This document shows positions 10,791-22,690 of a stretch of 64,000 nt of DNA, piece after piece (within the stretch, counting starts at the first letter, position 1; each line of letters opens with the position of its first letter). Source of the DNA: Onthophagus taurus (Eukaryota > Arthropoda > Insecta > Coleoptera > Scarabaeidae); the NCBI RefSeq assembly GCF_036711975.1, contig NC_091970.1:6889501-6953500 (forward strand), given 5' to 3'. The notes under the pieces were generated by a model. The model was not told the DNA's origin, did no database searches, and saw nothing but the letters and a program-made list of their open reading frames with translations. The translations under genes and the position numbers were made by a program.

Positions 10791-13700
10791 AATCACATTT
10801 AGTTCTTGAGATATAAATTTTTGAAATTATCGAAAATTTTTTCAAATTTTACAATTTCGCCGATTAAGTTTTAAAAATTCGTATAAAATCCAGTTCTTGG
10901 AATATGAGTATGAAAATTTCCCAAAGTGTTAATAAAAGTGTCCCCTTTCCAATGAACCAACCCGTTTTGAAAAATAACCTTTAGTTTTTGAGAAAACAGT
11001 ATTTGAAGTTATGATAAAATTTTCGATGTTGCAATTTTTATCGATAACTTTCAAAATTCGCTACAAAATTAATTTCTTGAAAGATCGTTGTGGAAATATC
11101 ACCAATTATTAATTAAAGTATCCTCTTTTTAATGCAAAAAGCCGTTTTGAAAAATCACTTTTAGTTCTTGAGAAATAAATTTTTGAAATAAACAATTTTT
11201 TCGAATTTTGTAATTTTCGCCGATTAAGTTTTAAAAATTCGTATAAAATCCAGTTCTTGGAATATGAGTATGAAAATTTCCCAAAGTGTTAATAAAAGTG
11301 TCCCCTTTCCAATGAACCAACCCGTTTTGAAAAATAACTTTTAGTTTTTGAAAAAACAATATTTGAAGTTTTGATAAAATTTTCGATGTTGCAATTATCA
11401 TCGATAATTTTCCAAATTAGCTATACAATTAATTTCTTGAAGCATCGTTGTGGAAATATCACCAATTATTAATTAAAGCATCATCTTTTTAATGCAAAAA
11501 GCCGTTTTGAAAAATCACTTTTAGTTCTTGAGAAATAAATTTTTGAAATAATCGAAAATTTTTTCGAATTTTGCAATTTTCGCCGATTAAGTTTTAAAAA
11601 TTCGTATAAAATCCAGTTCTTGGAATATGAGTATGAAAATTTCCCAAAGTGTTAATAAAAGTGTCCCCTTTCCAATGAACCAACCCGTTTTGAAAAATAA
11701 CTTTTAGTTTTTGAGAAAACAATATTTGAAGTTATGATAAAATTTTCGATGTTGCAATTTTTATCGATAACTTTCAAAATTCGCTACAAAATTAATTTCT
11801 TGAAGGATCGTTGTGGAAATATCACCAATTATTAATTAAAGTATCCTCTTTTTAATGCAAAAAGCCGTTTTGAAAAATCACATTTAGTTCTTGAGAAATA
11901 AATTTTTGAAATAAACAATTTTTTCGAATTTTGTAATTTTCGCCGATTAAGTTTTAAAAATTCGTATAAAATCCAGTTCTTGGAATATGAGTATGAAAAT
12001 TTCCCAAAGTGTTAATAAAAGTGTCCCCTTTCCAATGAACCAACCCGTTTTGAAAAATAACTTTTAGTTTTTGAAAAAACAATATTTGAAGTTTTGATAA
12101 AATTTTCGATGTTGCAATTATCATCGATAATTTTCCAAATTAGCTATACAATTAATTTCTTGAAGCATCGTTGTGGAAATATCACCAATTATTAATTAAA
12201 GCATCATCTTTTAATGCAAAAAGCCGTTTTGAAAAATCACTTTTAGTTCTTGAGAAATAAATTTTTGAAATAATCGAAAATTTTTTCGAATTTTGCAATT
12301 TTCGCCGATTAAGTTTTAAAAATTCGTATAAAATCCAGTTCTTGGAATATGAGTATAAAAATTTCCCAAAGTGTTAATAAAAGTGTCCCCTTTCCAATGA
12401 ACCAACCCGTTTTGAAAAATAACCTTTAGTTTTTGAGAAAACAGTATTTGAAGTTATGATAAAATTTTCGATGTTGCAATTTTCATCGATAATTTTCAAA
12501 ATTCGCTATAAAATTAATTTCTTGAAGGGTCGTTGTGGAAATATCACCAATTATTAATTAAAGTATCCTCTTTTTAATGCAAAAAGCCGTTTTGAAAAAT
12601 CACTTTTAGTTCTTGAGAAATAAATTTTTGAAATAAACAATTTTTTCGAATTTTGTAATTTTCGCCGATTAAGTTTTAAAAATTCGTATAAAATCCAGTT
12701 CTTGGAATATGAGTATGAAAATTTGCCAAAGTGTTAATAAAAGTGTCCCCTTTCCAATGAACCAACCCGTTTTGAAAAATAACTTTTAGTTTTTGAAAAA
12801 ACAATATTTGAAGTTTTGATAAAATTTTCGATGTTGCAATTATCATCGATAATTTTCAAAATTCGCTATACAATTAATTTCTTGAAGCATCGTTGTGGAA
12901 ATATCACCAATTATTAATTAAAGTATCCTCTTTTTAATGCAAAAAGCCGTTTTGAAAAATCACTTTTAGTTCTTGAAATTTTTGAAATAATCGAAAATTT
13001 TTTCGAATTTTGCAATTTTCGCCGATTAAGTTATAAAAATTCGTATAAAATCCAGTTCTTGGAATATGAGTATGAAAATTTCCCAAAGTGTTAATAAAAG
13101 TGTCCCCTTTCCAATGAACCAACCCGTTTTGAAAAATAACTTTTAGTTTTTGAGAAAACAATATTTGAAGTTATGATAAAATTTTCGATGTTGCAATTTT
13201 CATCGATAATTTTCAAAATTCGCTATAAAATTCATTTCTTGAAGCATCGTTGTGGAAATATCACCAATTATTAATTAAAGTATCCTCTTTTTAATGCAAA
13301 AAGCCGTTTTGAAAAATCACTTTTAGTTCTTGAAATTTTTGAAATAATCGAAAATTTTTTCGAATTTTGCAATTTTCGCCGATTAAGTTATAAAAATTCG
13401 TATAAAATCCAGTTCTTGGAATATGAGTATGAAAATTTCCCAAAGTGTTAATAAAAGTGTCCTCTTTCCAATGAACCAACCCGTTTTGAAAAATAACTTT
13501 AGTTTTTGAAAAAACAATATTTGATGTTTTGATAAAATTTTCGATGTTACAATTTTTATCCATAATTTTCAAAATTCGCTATACAATTAATTTCTTGAAG
13601 GATCGTTGTGGAAATATCACCAATTATTAATTAAAGTATCCTCTTTTTAATGCAAAAAGCCGTTTTGAAAAATCACTTTTAGTTCTTGAAATTTTTGAAA

Positions 13701-14640
13701 TAATCGAAAATTTTTTCGAATTTTTCCAGTTTTCGCCGATTAAGTTGTAAAAATTCGTATAAAATCCAGTTCTTGGAATATGAGTATGAAAATTTCCCAA
13801 AGTGTTAATAAAAGTGTCCCCTTTCCAATGAACCAACCCGTTTTGAAAAATAACTTTTAGTTTTTGAGAAAACAATATTTGAAGTTTTGATAAAATTTTC
13901 GATGTTGCAATTTTTATCGATAATTTTCAAAATTCGCTACAAAATTAATTTCTTGAAGGATCGTTGTGGAAATATCACCAATTATTAATTAAAGTATCCT
14001 CTTTTTAATGCAAAAAGCCGTTTTGAAAAATCACTTTTAGTTCTTGAAATTTTTGAAATAATCGAAAATTTTTTCGAATTTTGCAATTTTCGCCGATTAA
14101 GTTGTAAAAATTCGTATAAAATCCAGTTCTTGGAATATGAGTATGAAAATTTCTCAAAGTGTTAATAAAAGTGTCCTCTTTCCAATGAACCAACCCATTT
14201 GGAAAAATAACTTTTAGTTTTTGAGAAAACAATATTTGAAGTTTTGATAAAATTTTCGATGTTGCAATTATCATCGATAATTTTCAAAATTCGCTATACA
14301 ATTAATTTCTTAAAGGATCCTTGTGGAAATATCACCAATTATTAATTAAAGCATCTTCTTTTTAATGCAAACAGCTGTTTTGAAAAATCACTTTTAGTTC
14401 TTGAGAAATAAATTTTTGAAATAAACAATTTTTTCGAATTTTGGCAATTTTCGCAGATTAAGTTTTAAAAATTCGTATAAAATCCAGTTCTTGGAATATG
14501 AGTATGAAAATTTCCCAAAGTGTTAATAAAAGTGTCCTCTTTCCAATAATCCAACCCGTTTTGAAAAATAACTTGTAGTTTTTTGAGAAAGTTGTGGAAA
14601 TATCGCCAATTATTAATTAAAGTATCCTCTTTTTAGAGTT
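10790..14640. repeat. Dimeric ~360-bp satellite array, ~722-bp higher-order repeat
   Basis: The marker GGAATATGAGTATGAAAA occurs 11 times near 10901, 11261, 11624, 11984, 12346, 12706, 13063, 13420, 13777, 14134 and 14495, a spacing of 357-363 bp. Each unit is two related ~180-bp monomers that both open with CCGTTTTGAAAAATMAC and TTTAGTTYTTGA. Monomer variants alternate: GAGAAAAC...GTTATG units alternate with GAAAAAAC...GTTTTG units, giving a ~722-bp period over the first eight copies. Copies from ~12.97 to 14.1 kb share an 8-9 bp deletion (CTTGAAATTTTTG) and a 357-bp period, so they form a separately amplified subfamily. Several long minus-strand frames here are translations of the repeat, not genes. 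Confidence 0.95.
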
Positions 14641-15074
14641 GCTTCGTTAGTTAGATCAGTTTTCTTGGATCGAAATAAGTTGACATATCTTATCAGCTTT
14701 CTTATTAATTTCATTTTTATTCAAATATCGCAATAATGTAGGGTATCACTTCAGAAATGTACTAGAAATTATCATCACTATATTTTTCGTTGTGTAGACT
14801 TTCGTGTCTAATTGAGCAGTGCTCATTCTATTGCTAATGTTAATTTAATAAAAACATAATCTAGCGCTGAATAACAATTAAAACTAGAACTAACACTAGA
14901 CACAGAAATAGAAAGTTTCGGATTTAGCTGTGCGTTTTCAGACTTTACCCAATCATAATCAAGTTGAGGTACTTAAAAGACAAACGATAGATAATTTTAT
15001 ATTTAATATTTTTATTAAAATGTTTTACAAGTGATAATAAAAATAAATTTATCTTTTTAATTTGAGTTTATACT
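14641..15074. other. Intergenic: array edge and degenerate hairpin-family fragment
   Basis: The satellite stops abruptly near 14640. At 14875-14960 lies AACTAGAACTAACACTAGAC followed by TTTCGGATTTAGC, a worn copy of the hairpin repeat family. The rest is AT-rich and includes the 3' UTR of the CBM14 gene, with an AATAAA on the minus strand near 15015-15020. Confidence 0.5.
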
Positions 15075-15769
15075 CTAATAGTAAATACTAGGAGGGGTAG
15101 ATTCAGTACTTGTTATTATAGTAGTACTGCATTTATAATTGTCATAAGAGCCACCATTTGGACAAACATACAAATGGGGGTAAAGCATGTTATTCGTTTC
15201 GTCGTAATCAGCGCAAACGTAAAAGTAACTTTTATCGGCAGAAAAAGCTTTGGTTTCACCTAAGTTTGTACATAAATCGATGGGCCAGTCTTCGCAAACG
15301 TTGTTCCTCAACTTTTTGGTACATGCGAGTCTATCGTAATCATAACCATATCCTTTACTGCACGTTGCGGGGTAATGCACCAAATTTCCTTCACCGTCTT
15401 TTACGCAAAAATGATATTTGTGGCAATCGTATGGATCGGGGAACATACCCTCATCGTGGCAAGGAAACGCTAAATTAGAATCTCCTTGGCATAAAGGATT
15501 TTTCTCCTCCGTGCAATCTCTACGTAAGCAAGTCTTGCCTTCGTCGCAATAACCCATATGATCTATTTCAAACCCCTCAGGTGATTCTAAACAGTATGCT
15601 AATTCATTGCAGCTTGAACACACTTGTCCTTGTTCAGTGCAGTAACTAGGGTCTAATGATATTGAAGAAGGGACCTAAACAAATTAATTTTTGTTATAAA
15701 TCTTTTTATAATTAAATAACTAAGTGGTCTTACCAATAACGCAAAGATGAAATAAAAAATTTGATTCAT
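15075..15769 (-). CDS. Secreted chitin-binding protein with peritrophin-A (CBM14) domains
   Basis: Two exons on the minus strand, 15769-15734 and 15674-15075, joined in phase 0 across a 59-bp intron (GTAAGACC...TTTGTTTAG), give 211 residues. Exon 1 plus the start of exon 2 encodes a signal peptide (MNQIFYFIFALLVPSSIS), which supports this start. The mature part holds about 18 cysteines in CBM14-like spacing. The clearest domain is FPCHDEGMFPDPYDCHKYHF with C-x5-ATCSKGYGYDYDRLAC downstream; a shorter module precedes it (CNELAYCLESPEGF) and a third follows (CTNLGETKAF ... YVCPNGGSYDNYKC). Such proteins bind chitin in the peritrophic matrix or cuticle. It is a small obstructor/peritrophin-like protein rather than a chitinase: no catalytic domain is present. 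The 3' neighbour SLC33A1 is on the same strand about 400 bp away. Confidence 0.92.
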
Positions 15770-15818
15770 CTTGTTTGTAACTAAATCAATTTATAAGATA
15801 TTAGTGTTACGAAATGGA

Positions 15819-15826
15819 TTTATATA
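15819..15826 (-). promoter_or_regulatory. TATA box of the CBM14 gene
   Basis: TATATAAA on the minus strand, 50 bp upstream of the ATG at 15769; it implies a 5' UTR of roughly 20-25 nt. Motif and spacing only. Confidence 0.45.
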
Positions 15827-16163
15827 CTTTTAGTTTTTTTTTTTTTTATAATAAGATTAGATTAAAAGCCTTTGAAATGTTTTTAATCTACTCAAGGAAA
15901 ATTTTAAGTGAAAAACAAATTAAAAACCTATTCACATTTATTGATTCAACCAGATTTTGTACAGTTCATCAAAAAACTCTAGATATTGTCACATATTCGA
16001 TAAACGAAAACGAATAAATTAATAACGCAAAATAATTAGCTATTTCTCATTGTAACATGTATATAAAAAATAATTTTCTAACCACGTCGCCGGTGAAATA
16101 TGAAAAATTTAATAAAAAAGAACCGTGCCATCACAAACAACATAACAACCACATCTTTGTGCA

Positions 16164-19100
16164 CTATCTCGATCGTTTCGATATTTTCCAATCATCATCA
16201 GTGAACGATTGTATCCTTTTAATCCGGCTTTTCGCCCAAGCCAACCAAACAAATCCAACAACGGCGCAAATCAGCGTTTCGATATAATACCCATCGATTT
16301 GTATCACACATTTTCCTCCTTTACTAACGCAAAGTTCCTGTTCGATAGTGTCCCTACATAAATTATCATAACCTTCAGTTCCTCCAATGCATTCTTTCCG
16401 CGTTAACGGATCGACGAAAAATAAAGCGACAGCCGCTGGCCAATTTCCACCCAAATTCGTTAAAGTATTTAATAACGTCATATAAGTCCCCCCGACTATG
16501 GGGTCACTGATTTTTGCGAAAAATGCCATTATTGATACAAACATACTGTAAACACAAATCTAAAACAAAATTAGAATATTAAATTGATAAAAGCAATTTG
16601 ATAAAAAATTAAGTTACCTGATGCAAAACATAACAGATTAATAAAAGCGCATAATAAATTAATGGAATACTCTCTGTGGCATTAGGTGCTAAAATGGGCG
16701 TGATCCAAACCAAAAAGGCAGCCACAAACCCAAATAATAACCGATAAGGAATGAATTTAATAAAAATGTCCATAGGACGTGGTCCCGTTGTGTATTTAGA
16801 AATGATTAAAGGCAAAGCGATTTGTAACGGTATCAAAGGAACCGCCATCAAACCCAATCGTTCCTTTGGAATACCAGATTCAACTAATTTCAAGGTCATT
16901 ACGCTATCTGTGGCAGAAAATCCCATCTAAAATTAAAACAATTAATATCCTTAATTAATTCTTAAAGGGGTATGCCACCTTGGAGATCCCAAAAATAAAG
17001 ATAATAATAAGCATTTTATTGTTTTTGATAATTACAATTTTCCCCTTAATACATCCTAATATAATATATGTCATTAGTATATTATTTTCACCCTCTACCC
17101 TCTTCCTCCATTTCCATACCCTCGGCCCAATCCTCCCCTCATCCTTCCCTTTGTCTCCTTACCCCCACAATCATTCTCATCCATCGTTTCCCCTCTCCTA
17201 AGATCTGCCCTCGGTCCAACTCCTCCTCCCTCAACTCACTGCACCCATTCAACGTTTCCCATTCCTCCCTGCATAGCCTACACCACCTCTCCTCATCGGC
17301 CATCCAGTCTCTGTTCGCTCTCCACAACGGAACCTAGCCACCAACTTCTTCCCTTCCTCATCTCCTTCCAATAACAAGTATCTAGGCAGCCCCTCCGTAA
17401 TTATGTCCCTGTACCTTTCGTTGTACCTCCCCTCTTTTATTTGTGTCCTTCTTTCCTGTCTCTGCACATCTCGGTCCCTATCTCTCAACTCCCTCCACAT
17501 CTCCCTACCCACCATTCGTCTACTATTTATCTCAGTTACCGAGTAGCCCGCTCGTCTATAATAGTTGTCTCTGTCTCCTTTCCCATATCTGATCTTTCCC
17601 TCTCTAATTTCCCTCCAACACTCCCCCAAGATCCCGCAGTTTGGCCTCCCTTCTATTCTTTCTTCATATTTCACTGCTCTCCTGCCCCCCTCCACTCTGA
17701 CCTTATCCACCTTTACCTCTTCCCTCACTATATACCCCGGTGTATCTCTCGCCACCCCAAGCACCCATCTCCAGTATCTAGCTTGCACGTCCTCCAGCAT
17801 TGCCTGCTCTCTCCATCCCCATACATCATCACACTGCTAACCAGACCTTCAAACATAATCTTCCTCGCTGCCACATTCCTTCCAAAGACTCTCTTCCCCA
17901 ACCCCATACTTGTCCCATCACCTTATTCGCCTTTTTTGCCATAGCTATCACATGCGACCCCTCCCTGAACACATACCCCAAGTAAGTATACTCCCTAACC
18001 TCCTCAATCTCTTTTCCCTCCCATCTCCAGTTTTCTGTTCTTTTTCTCCCCCCCTTACAAAACTTCATCATCCTTGTCTTCCCCACTTTCACTTCCAGCC
18101 CCTTCCCCCTAAAATATCTTTCCAATGTCTTTATCATATCTTTCATCTCCGCCGCTTCTCTCGCCATGACCACGATGTTATCCGCGTATGCTAACATATG
18201 CACCTTTCTACCTAGAAGATAACTTTAAGAGTTTTTTCTAAAAACCTGGTTTTTATAAGCAGATTCAAACCGGAAGTTGAATAATCAAATTTCGAGAACT
18301 ATTAAAATTCGTGAAAATTCGTTCTGCAGCCGAAGGCATTCCCCAGAAAAAGATACCGTAAGTTGCTCGGCTGTGAAAGCTAGCATAATATGTTTCAAAG
18401 GTACTAATAGTTCTGATTCTCCTTATGCAATAAATTGCCCCGTTTAACTTTTTTTGCAGAGTTCTCTACGTGAATAGACCACTTGAGTTCCTCATCTATA
18501 TATAACCCCAAAATTTTATACATTCTGCCTTCTCATGTCCTCTATTAAACATAATTTTTTGCGTCTTCTCCTCATTAATCACTACGATTTGTTCGTAGTG
18601 AATCGCTGCTAATATTTGCAATTGCTGGTAAAATAGAGACTGGTCTGAAGTTTTCCACCTTATCTGTATCGCCTTTTTTACAAATTGGGATGATTTTAGC
18701 CACCTTGATTTCGCTTGGAAATACTCCTTGTTTGAGGCACATATTAATGAGGTATACCAACTGAGTGGAAAGGCCATTTATGGTTTTCTTTAGAAAAACC
18801 ACTGACATAACATATACATTGCGTTCTCTTCGACTAAAATATTTTCAAATTTCTAGCACTTCCGGTTATACCGGAAGTCGCCACCTACTTAATTTTTTTA
18901 AATAGAACTCCTGTATATTTTTACAAGTTTAGATTTGCCTGTTTTCAAGGTTTACGAATAACTTTACTTTTTGCAATTTGATTCAGCCGTTCTCGAGTTA
19001 TTCGAATTTTTCTAGAAAAATCTGCTCCAGCGAACATTTGTTCAAAAAATCAGTACATGCTTAAACAACATGATGGAGTATGTTTTGGTGCCGAGAACGG

Positions 19101-22100
19101 CTGTCAAGATCGTTTGGTCACTTTATCAACACTTTTATCAACTTCATTTTTTTAAATGGCACCCCCCCATGCAGGAGCGCAATCGTGCTAAGTCTTCTGC
19201 TGCCAATTGGGAACATTATTCCACTACTGTTAGAGATTGTCTGGAGCCACTCATAAGACATTTTGGAAAACAATGCGATCACTTGATGTTATAGAGTCTC
19301 CCACTCTTGATGCTGCTGCTCTGGCGGAGTATTTTGCAGATCCTCCTGTGGTGGTTGGTAACATAACTAGGCAGAATACTATTAATGAAATTCTTGCATC
19401 TATCGGAATGCTTTAACTTACTCCAAGTCCATTAGTGTCGGAGCAGATGGTATTGAACTCAGATTCCTCTTACCCATTCTGGATATAGTTATTAATCCCC
19501 TAACACATATTTTCACCTGTTCTTTTGAACAGTCTATATTTCCGCCAATCTGGCGAATCGCCCATGTTATTCCTACCCCAAAAATTAAATCTCCGTCCCA
19601 TGTTGATGACCTTTCTGCTATTGGTTTTACCTCTTCTTGTGTATCTTGATTCCAGTCCTACCTTTCCTATCGGTCTTTACGTGTCCGCGTGTAATCTGTA
19701 CTCTCTTCTCCTGTTGACATCAAATGTAGAGTTCCCCAGGGCAGTGTGCTGGGTCCTTTGCTCTTCTCAATTTTCATAAATAGTATTAGTGATCTCGTGT
19801 AACTATCATTTGTATGCAGATGACCTTCAACTTTATATTTCGTCAACTGTTAACAACCTCCCATCTTAACGACTTCTCTAGCATAATTGATTGATCTAGA
19901 CGTCATGGACTTACCCTGAATCCAGATAAAACGTAAGCCATTGCATTTGGCACTCGCCCCTTACTATGTTATACAAAATTGTCCATACCCGCACTCATGC
20001 CTATTTGTCTGACAATTTTCACTTTTTAGCATCACATGACTTACCCACTCGATCAATGTCGGACTCTACACTCATGTTTCCAGTCCATAGTACTGAAATC
20101 TACCAGATCTTTTACAGTGCAGTCGATTGCGTTGTGGAACGATCTGCAGCTAGGGTAAGAAGTTTTAAAAATGCCTTGAGGCGCCATCTGCTATCTCTTC
20201 AACTATCTTCTTCTTGACCTATACGTGTTTGTTTTCTTCTCTAGTCTGCCTATCATCTATCTTTAGCTGCACTTTTTCGTGTCTATTTCCTTCCTTGTAG
20301 TAACTGACTGTCGATCCATTAGCTCATTCGCTCAGTTTTATTAGCACATCATTTAGTATTACCTTTTTGGTAGCCATCATTATTTATTTAAAATTACATA
20401 TACACTGTTATCAGTTGGGTCTCTTGGAAGATATCGCTTATTGCGATAAAAGGATCCGTTTGTCTTGAAGTGTATATTTGTTATGAATTTATGTAAATAT
20501 TTGTTTTTGAGGCAATAAACATTATTAGCATAAGAACCGACATAGAGCAGGGACATGAAGACTAAGACTCAGAGCAACTTACTGTGTATAATTGAGTAAA
20601 AAGGAAAGACAAAAAGTTATAGGGGGCTTGGAATTTTCAATTAGTAATGGATTCTCATTCTAGACAGTCTAAATTACACATTAAACACATTTTTTCAAAT
20701 TTCAAAGTTGGCATACCCCCTTAAATATCATACTTTGCTTGTTAATAATATCACAACTAATAATTGAACCGGTTTCAATTTTAGTATCTGTATCAAAAAC
20801 AAATATGCAGTCTTTATGTCTCTGTCGACTTCTCCTTCGACGTGTGCGGAATGTACACTTTGAGTTTCCTTTTTAAAAACGGCTACAATTGTTGTTATTA
20901 CAATAAAGACCCAACCCCAAAATACTAAAAATCCCGAAAGGGTTACAATTCCTACAAAAAAATTGGTTTTTATCCTTTTAAACATAAAATTTAAGTTTTA
21001 CCTTCATCTTTTGGAACTGTTCTTAGATAAGTATTTGAAAAACTTGGCGATTCCAAGGCCATGAATAGAACGTAACTCAAAAAAAATCCGGCGGTTTGTC
21101 CCACGCTGTTACAAGTCGAAGCGTGCCCGACGTTACATTTTTTTAACATTGTTAAAGCCCAACCGTCCACCGCTATATCTTGAGTGGCAGCAAGGAAATT
21201 TAACGCGAAGAAAAGTAGGGTTAAAATCCCAATGTTGGGGGTTGTCTCTTTATCGCCTAACCACGCATCGACGTGGTGACTCAAAAACAGCATAAATCCA
21301 CCTATTAAATATTGAGTTGGAATTAACCATGTTTTACGTCTTCCAATTCTTGATGAAAACATTGAATCCACTATTGGGGCCCATAACAGTTTTAAACTAA
21401 ATGGCCAATTAACAAAACTAAATTCAGCCTGTAATCAAAATAATTATTATTATTTTTTGTAATTCGCAATTTCTCTTATTTTGAGAGGAGTACATGAAAC
21501 ATTTTTTTAGGTAAATACATTTTGTATTTTGACAATTTCTAATTGTCAATTCAAATTTCTATTTTCAAGTGTAACCAACTGCTACATACCTATTTCCCTA
21601 CATTGTCAAAATTTATTTTATTTTTGTTAAAAAAATGATAAAAACGCGAATTACAAAAAATAGCATAAAAAAAACACGTTTCATAAGACTTAAAGCACTC
21701 ATTTTTGAAACTTGTTTTTTAATATACTATTACCTAATTCAATTGTAATAAATTTGAATTTGCCGCGAATTTTGAGCGCCATCTATCAGTTCAGTTAGTA
21801 TACGCGCGAATTTCTTTTTTACAATTATTTTTGTAATTAAAAGTGTTTAAATTAAATGAATTAGATTGTTTAAAGCGGATGAAATAATAATTTTAATGAA
21901 GAAAAAGTTATATAAAAAATTTACCTGCTGTTTATAACTAACCCCACGATTTTGTAAAATCATGGGAATAGCAGCACTTAATCCCAATGGAATTCCTTGT
22001 AAAGTATACAGAAAGAACAACAACGCAATATTCTGTTTATCACCTTGTAGGTTAGAACCGGTGGTTGTAACTCGAGACGCGTCCCCATTTTCCATCAAAA

Positions 22101-22143
22101 GCGACTCATTTTCTCGAGCTTTAGCGGTCTTTCGCCTTTCCAT
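16164..22143 (-). CDS. Slc33a1: Acetyl-coenzyme A transporter 1 (SLC33A1 orthologue)
   Basis: Five exons: 22143-21925, 21428-21002, 20951-20734, 16926-16618 and 16559-16164. All joins are in frame with GT-AG introns; the product is 522 residues, close to the animal family length (~550). It moves acetyl-CoA into the ER/Golgi lumen for protein and glycolipid acetylation and has 11-12 membrane segments of the major facilitator fold. Diagnostic blocks: LQGIPLGLSAAIPMIL (TM1), FSFVNWPFSLKLLWAPIVDS, GRRKTWLIPTQYLIGG, ATQDIAVDGWALTML, SVGQTAGFFLSYV, PLIISKYTTGPRPMDIF, and AKISDPIVGGTYMTLLNTL followed by NLGGNWPAAVALFFVDPLT. The cytosolic N-terminus is short and charged. Intron 2 is 50 bp; intron 3 (20733-16927) is 3.8 kb because of a transposon-like insert. 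The reading frame is unbroken, so the gene looks functional. Confidence 0.97.
17139..18203 (-). pseudogene. LINE reverse transcriptase C-terminal fragment, frameshifted
   Basis: Minus-strand frames at 18203-17829, 17800-17249 and 17327-17139 belong to one decayed non-LTR retrotransposon. The first carries MLAYADNIVVMAREAAEM, the RT active-site region with the normal YADD changed to YADN. It continues with GLEVKVGKTRMM and EYTYLGYVF, the palm/thumb blocks. The second has RYWRWVLGVARDTPGYIVRE. The third, with CRLCREEWETLNG, resembles a C-terminal zinc-binding end. At least two frame breaks and the Asp-to-Asn change make it inactive. The GC-rich codon use contrasts with the host. Antisense frames over this stretch are artefacts. 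Confidence 0.85.
18230..18810 (-). pseudogene. Second LINE fragment, jockey-like RT with internal deletion
   Basis: Minus-strand translation gives INGLSTQLVYLINMCLKQG, GVFPSEIKVAKIIPICKKGD and ENFRPVSILPAIANI, the N-terminal fingers of a LINE reverse transcriptase. After a deletion that removes the YADD centre it continues with EEKTQKIMFNRGHEKAECIK and a degenerate YLFLGNAFG block near 18.36 kb. Frameshifts are present throughout. Confidence 0.8.
18820..19180. repeat. Arm fragment of the 44-kb foldback element family
   Basis: This stretch matches the inverted arms at 44.1-44.5 and 45.4-45.8 kb. It includes the palindrome CACTTCCGGTTATACCGGAAGT at 18857-18878, the segment TTCTCGAGTTATTCGAATTT and the terminal-side TGGCACCCCCCCAT. 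Both outer ends are missing. Confidence 0.8.
19185..20500 (+). pseudogene. Third LINE fragment (CR1/L2-like), decayed
   Basis: The three plus-strand frames together show NWEHYSTTVRDCLEPLIRHF, then VPQGSVLGPLLFSIFINS near 19.73 kb (RT block 4), YADDLQLYISSTV near 19.81 kb (the catalytic YADD box) and RHGLTLNPDKT near 19.9 kb. It ends with RVRSFKNALRRHLL near 20.16 kb, the usual C-terminal tail of CR1/L2-type LINEs. Stops and frameshifts separate the blocks. An AATAAACATT end lies near 20.51 kb. At 20530-20600 a fragment matches the ends of the 40.45-kb foldback element. Confidence 0.8.
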
Positions 22144-22690
22144 CTTTTTCTTTGTATTTTTGCGTTCACCAACGAAGAAACTTTCAGTCGAAATACGCGC
22201 TAAGTAATTTTTAAAGCCACGTCAGTGCTATATTTTATGACACTTACCGTAATATAAAGCATCATTACGATACCGCAATTTACATATCTTTACAATCTTT
22301 ATAATGGTTTGTAAATGCAAACGGTGATGATGATGTACAAAAAGATAAAACGACTTTTTGGGGCGAATTGTACCGAAATTAAAAAGATTTTTTATGTTCT
22401 GTCAAAAATGAATCGGGTTTTGAGGTTATGTGTACATCAGCGGTACTCAAAATGACAAACGTCAAGTTGTCAAAATGTGTTTTTGAAATAAAAATTTTAA
22501 TATTTTTGGGTTATTGTTTAAATTAAAAGATTTATAACGTTAAATTAATATAAAAAGATTTTTTTTGATTAATACTATTTTGGAAAATTATGTTAAATTT
22601 TATTATTTCAAATATTCAAATATAGGTTAGGTTAATGTCAAAAAAGCAACGTTTACGAAAAAAGCTTTTTTGAATTGAATTAAAACTAAA
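22144..22690. other. SLC33A1 upstream region
   Basis: AT-rich sequence upstream of the SLC33A1 start codon (22143), with no TATA box in a convincing position. It should hold the gene's promoter and 5' UTR. No other feature seen. Confidence 0.4.

Larger units (their letters stand above)
16966..20720. mobile_element. TTAA-flanked insert with inverted ends in SLC33A1 intron 3
   Basis: The left end reads TTAA-AGGGGTATGCCACCTTGGA (TTAA at 16962-16965). The right end, reverse complemented, reads TTAA-GGGGGTATGCCAACTTTGA (TTAA at 20721-20724). 16 of the first 19 terminal bases match in inverted orientation, and both ends abut TTAA, the target duplication of piggyBac-type elements. The 3755-bp body contains no transposase; it holds three unrelated dead LINE fragments and an arm of a foldback element. 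I read it as a non-autonomous piggyBac-like element later loaded with other insertions. It fills nearly the whole intron without touching a splice site. The terminal bases do not match the canonical CCC start of piggyBac, so the superfamily is provisional. Confidence 0.55.

Noticed and set aside
12934-14274. Four similar minus-strand frames of 75-93 codons (VIFQNGLVHWK type)
   Set aside because: They are translations of the 360-bp satellite. Similarity reflects repeat identity, and there are no start, splice or domain features.
10790-14640. CRISPR array
   Set aside because: Repeats are adjacent ~180-bp monomers without unique spacers, and the genome is eukaryotic.
15158-15478. Plus-strand frame of 106 codons
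   Set aside because: Antisense shadow of the CBM14 gene, whose signal peptide and cysteine pattern are convincing.
17441-18194. Plus-strand Pro/Ser-rich frames of 91-167 codons
   Set aside because: Antisense to the LINE RT fragment, which has recognisable RT motifs on the minus strand.
18496-18777. Independent 93-codon gene
   Set aside because: It is part of the second LINE fragment after an internal deletion.
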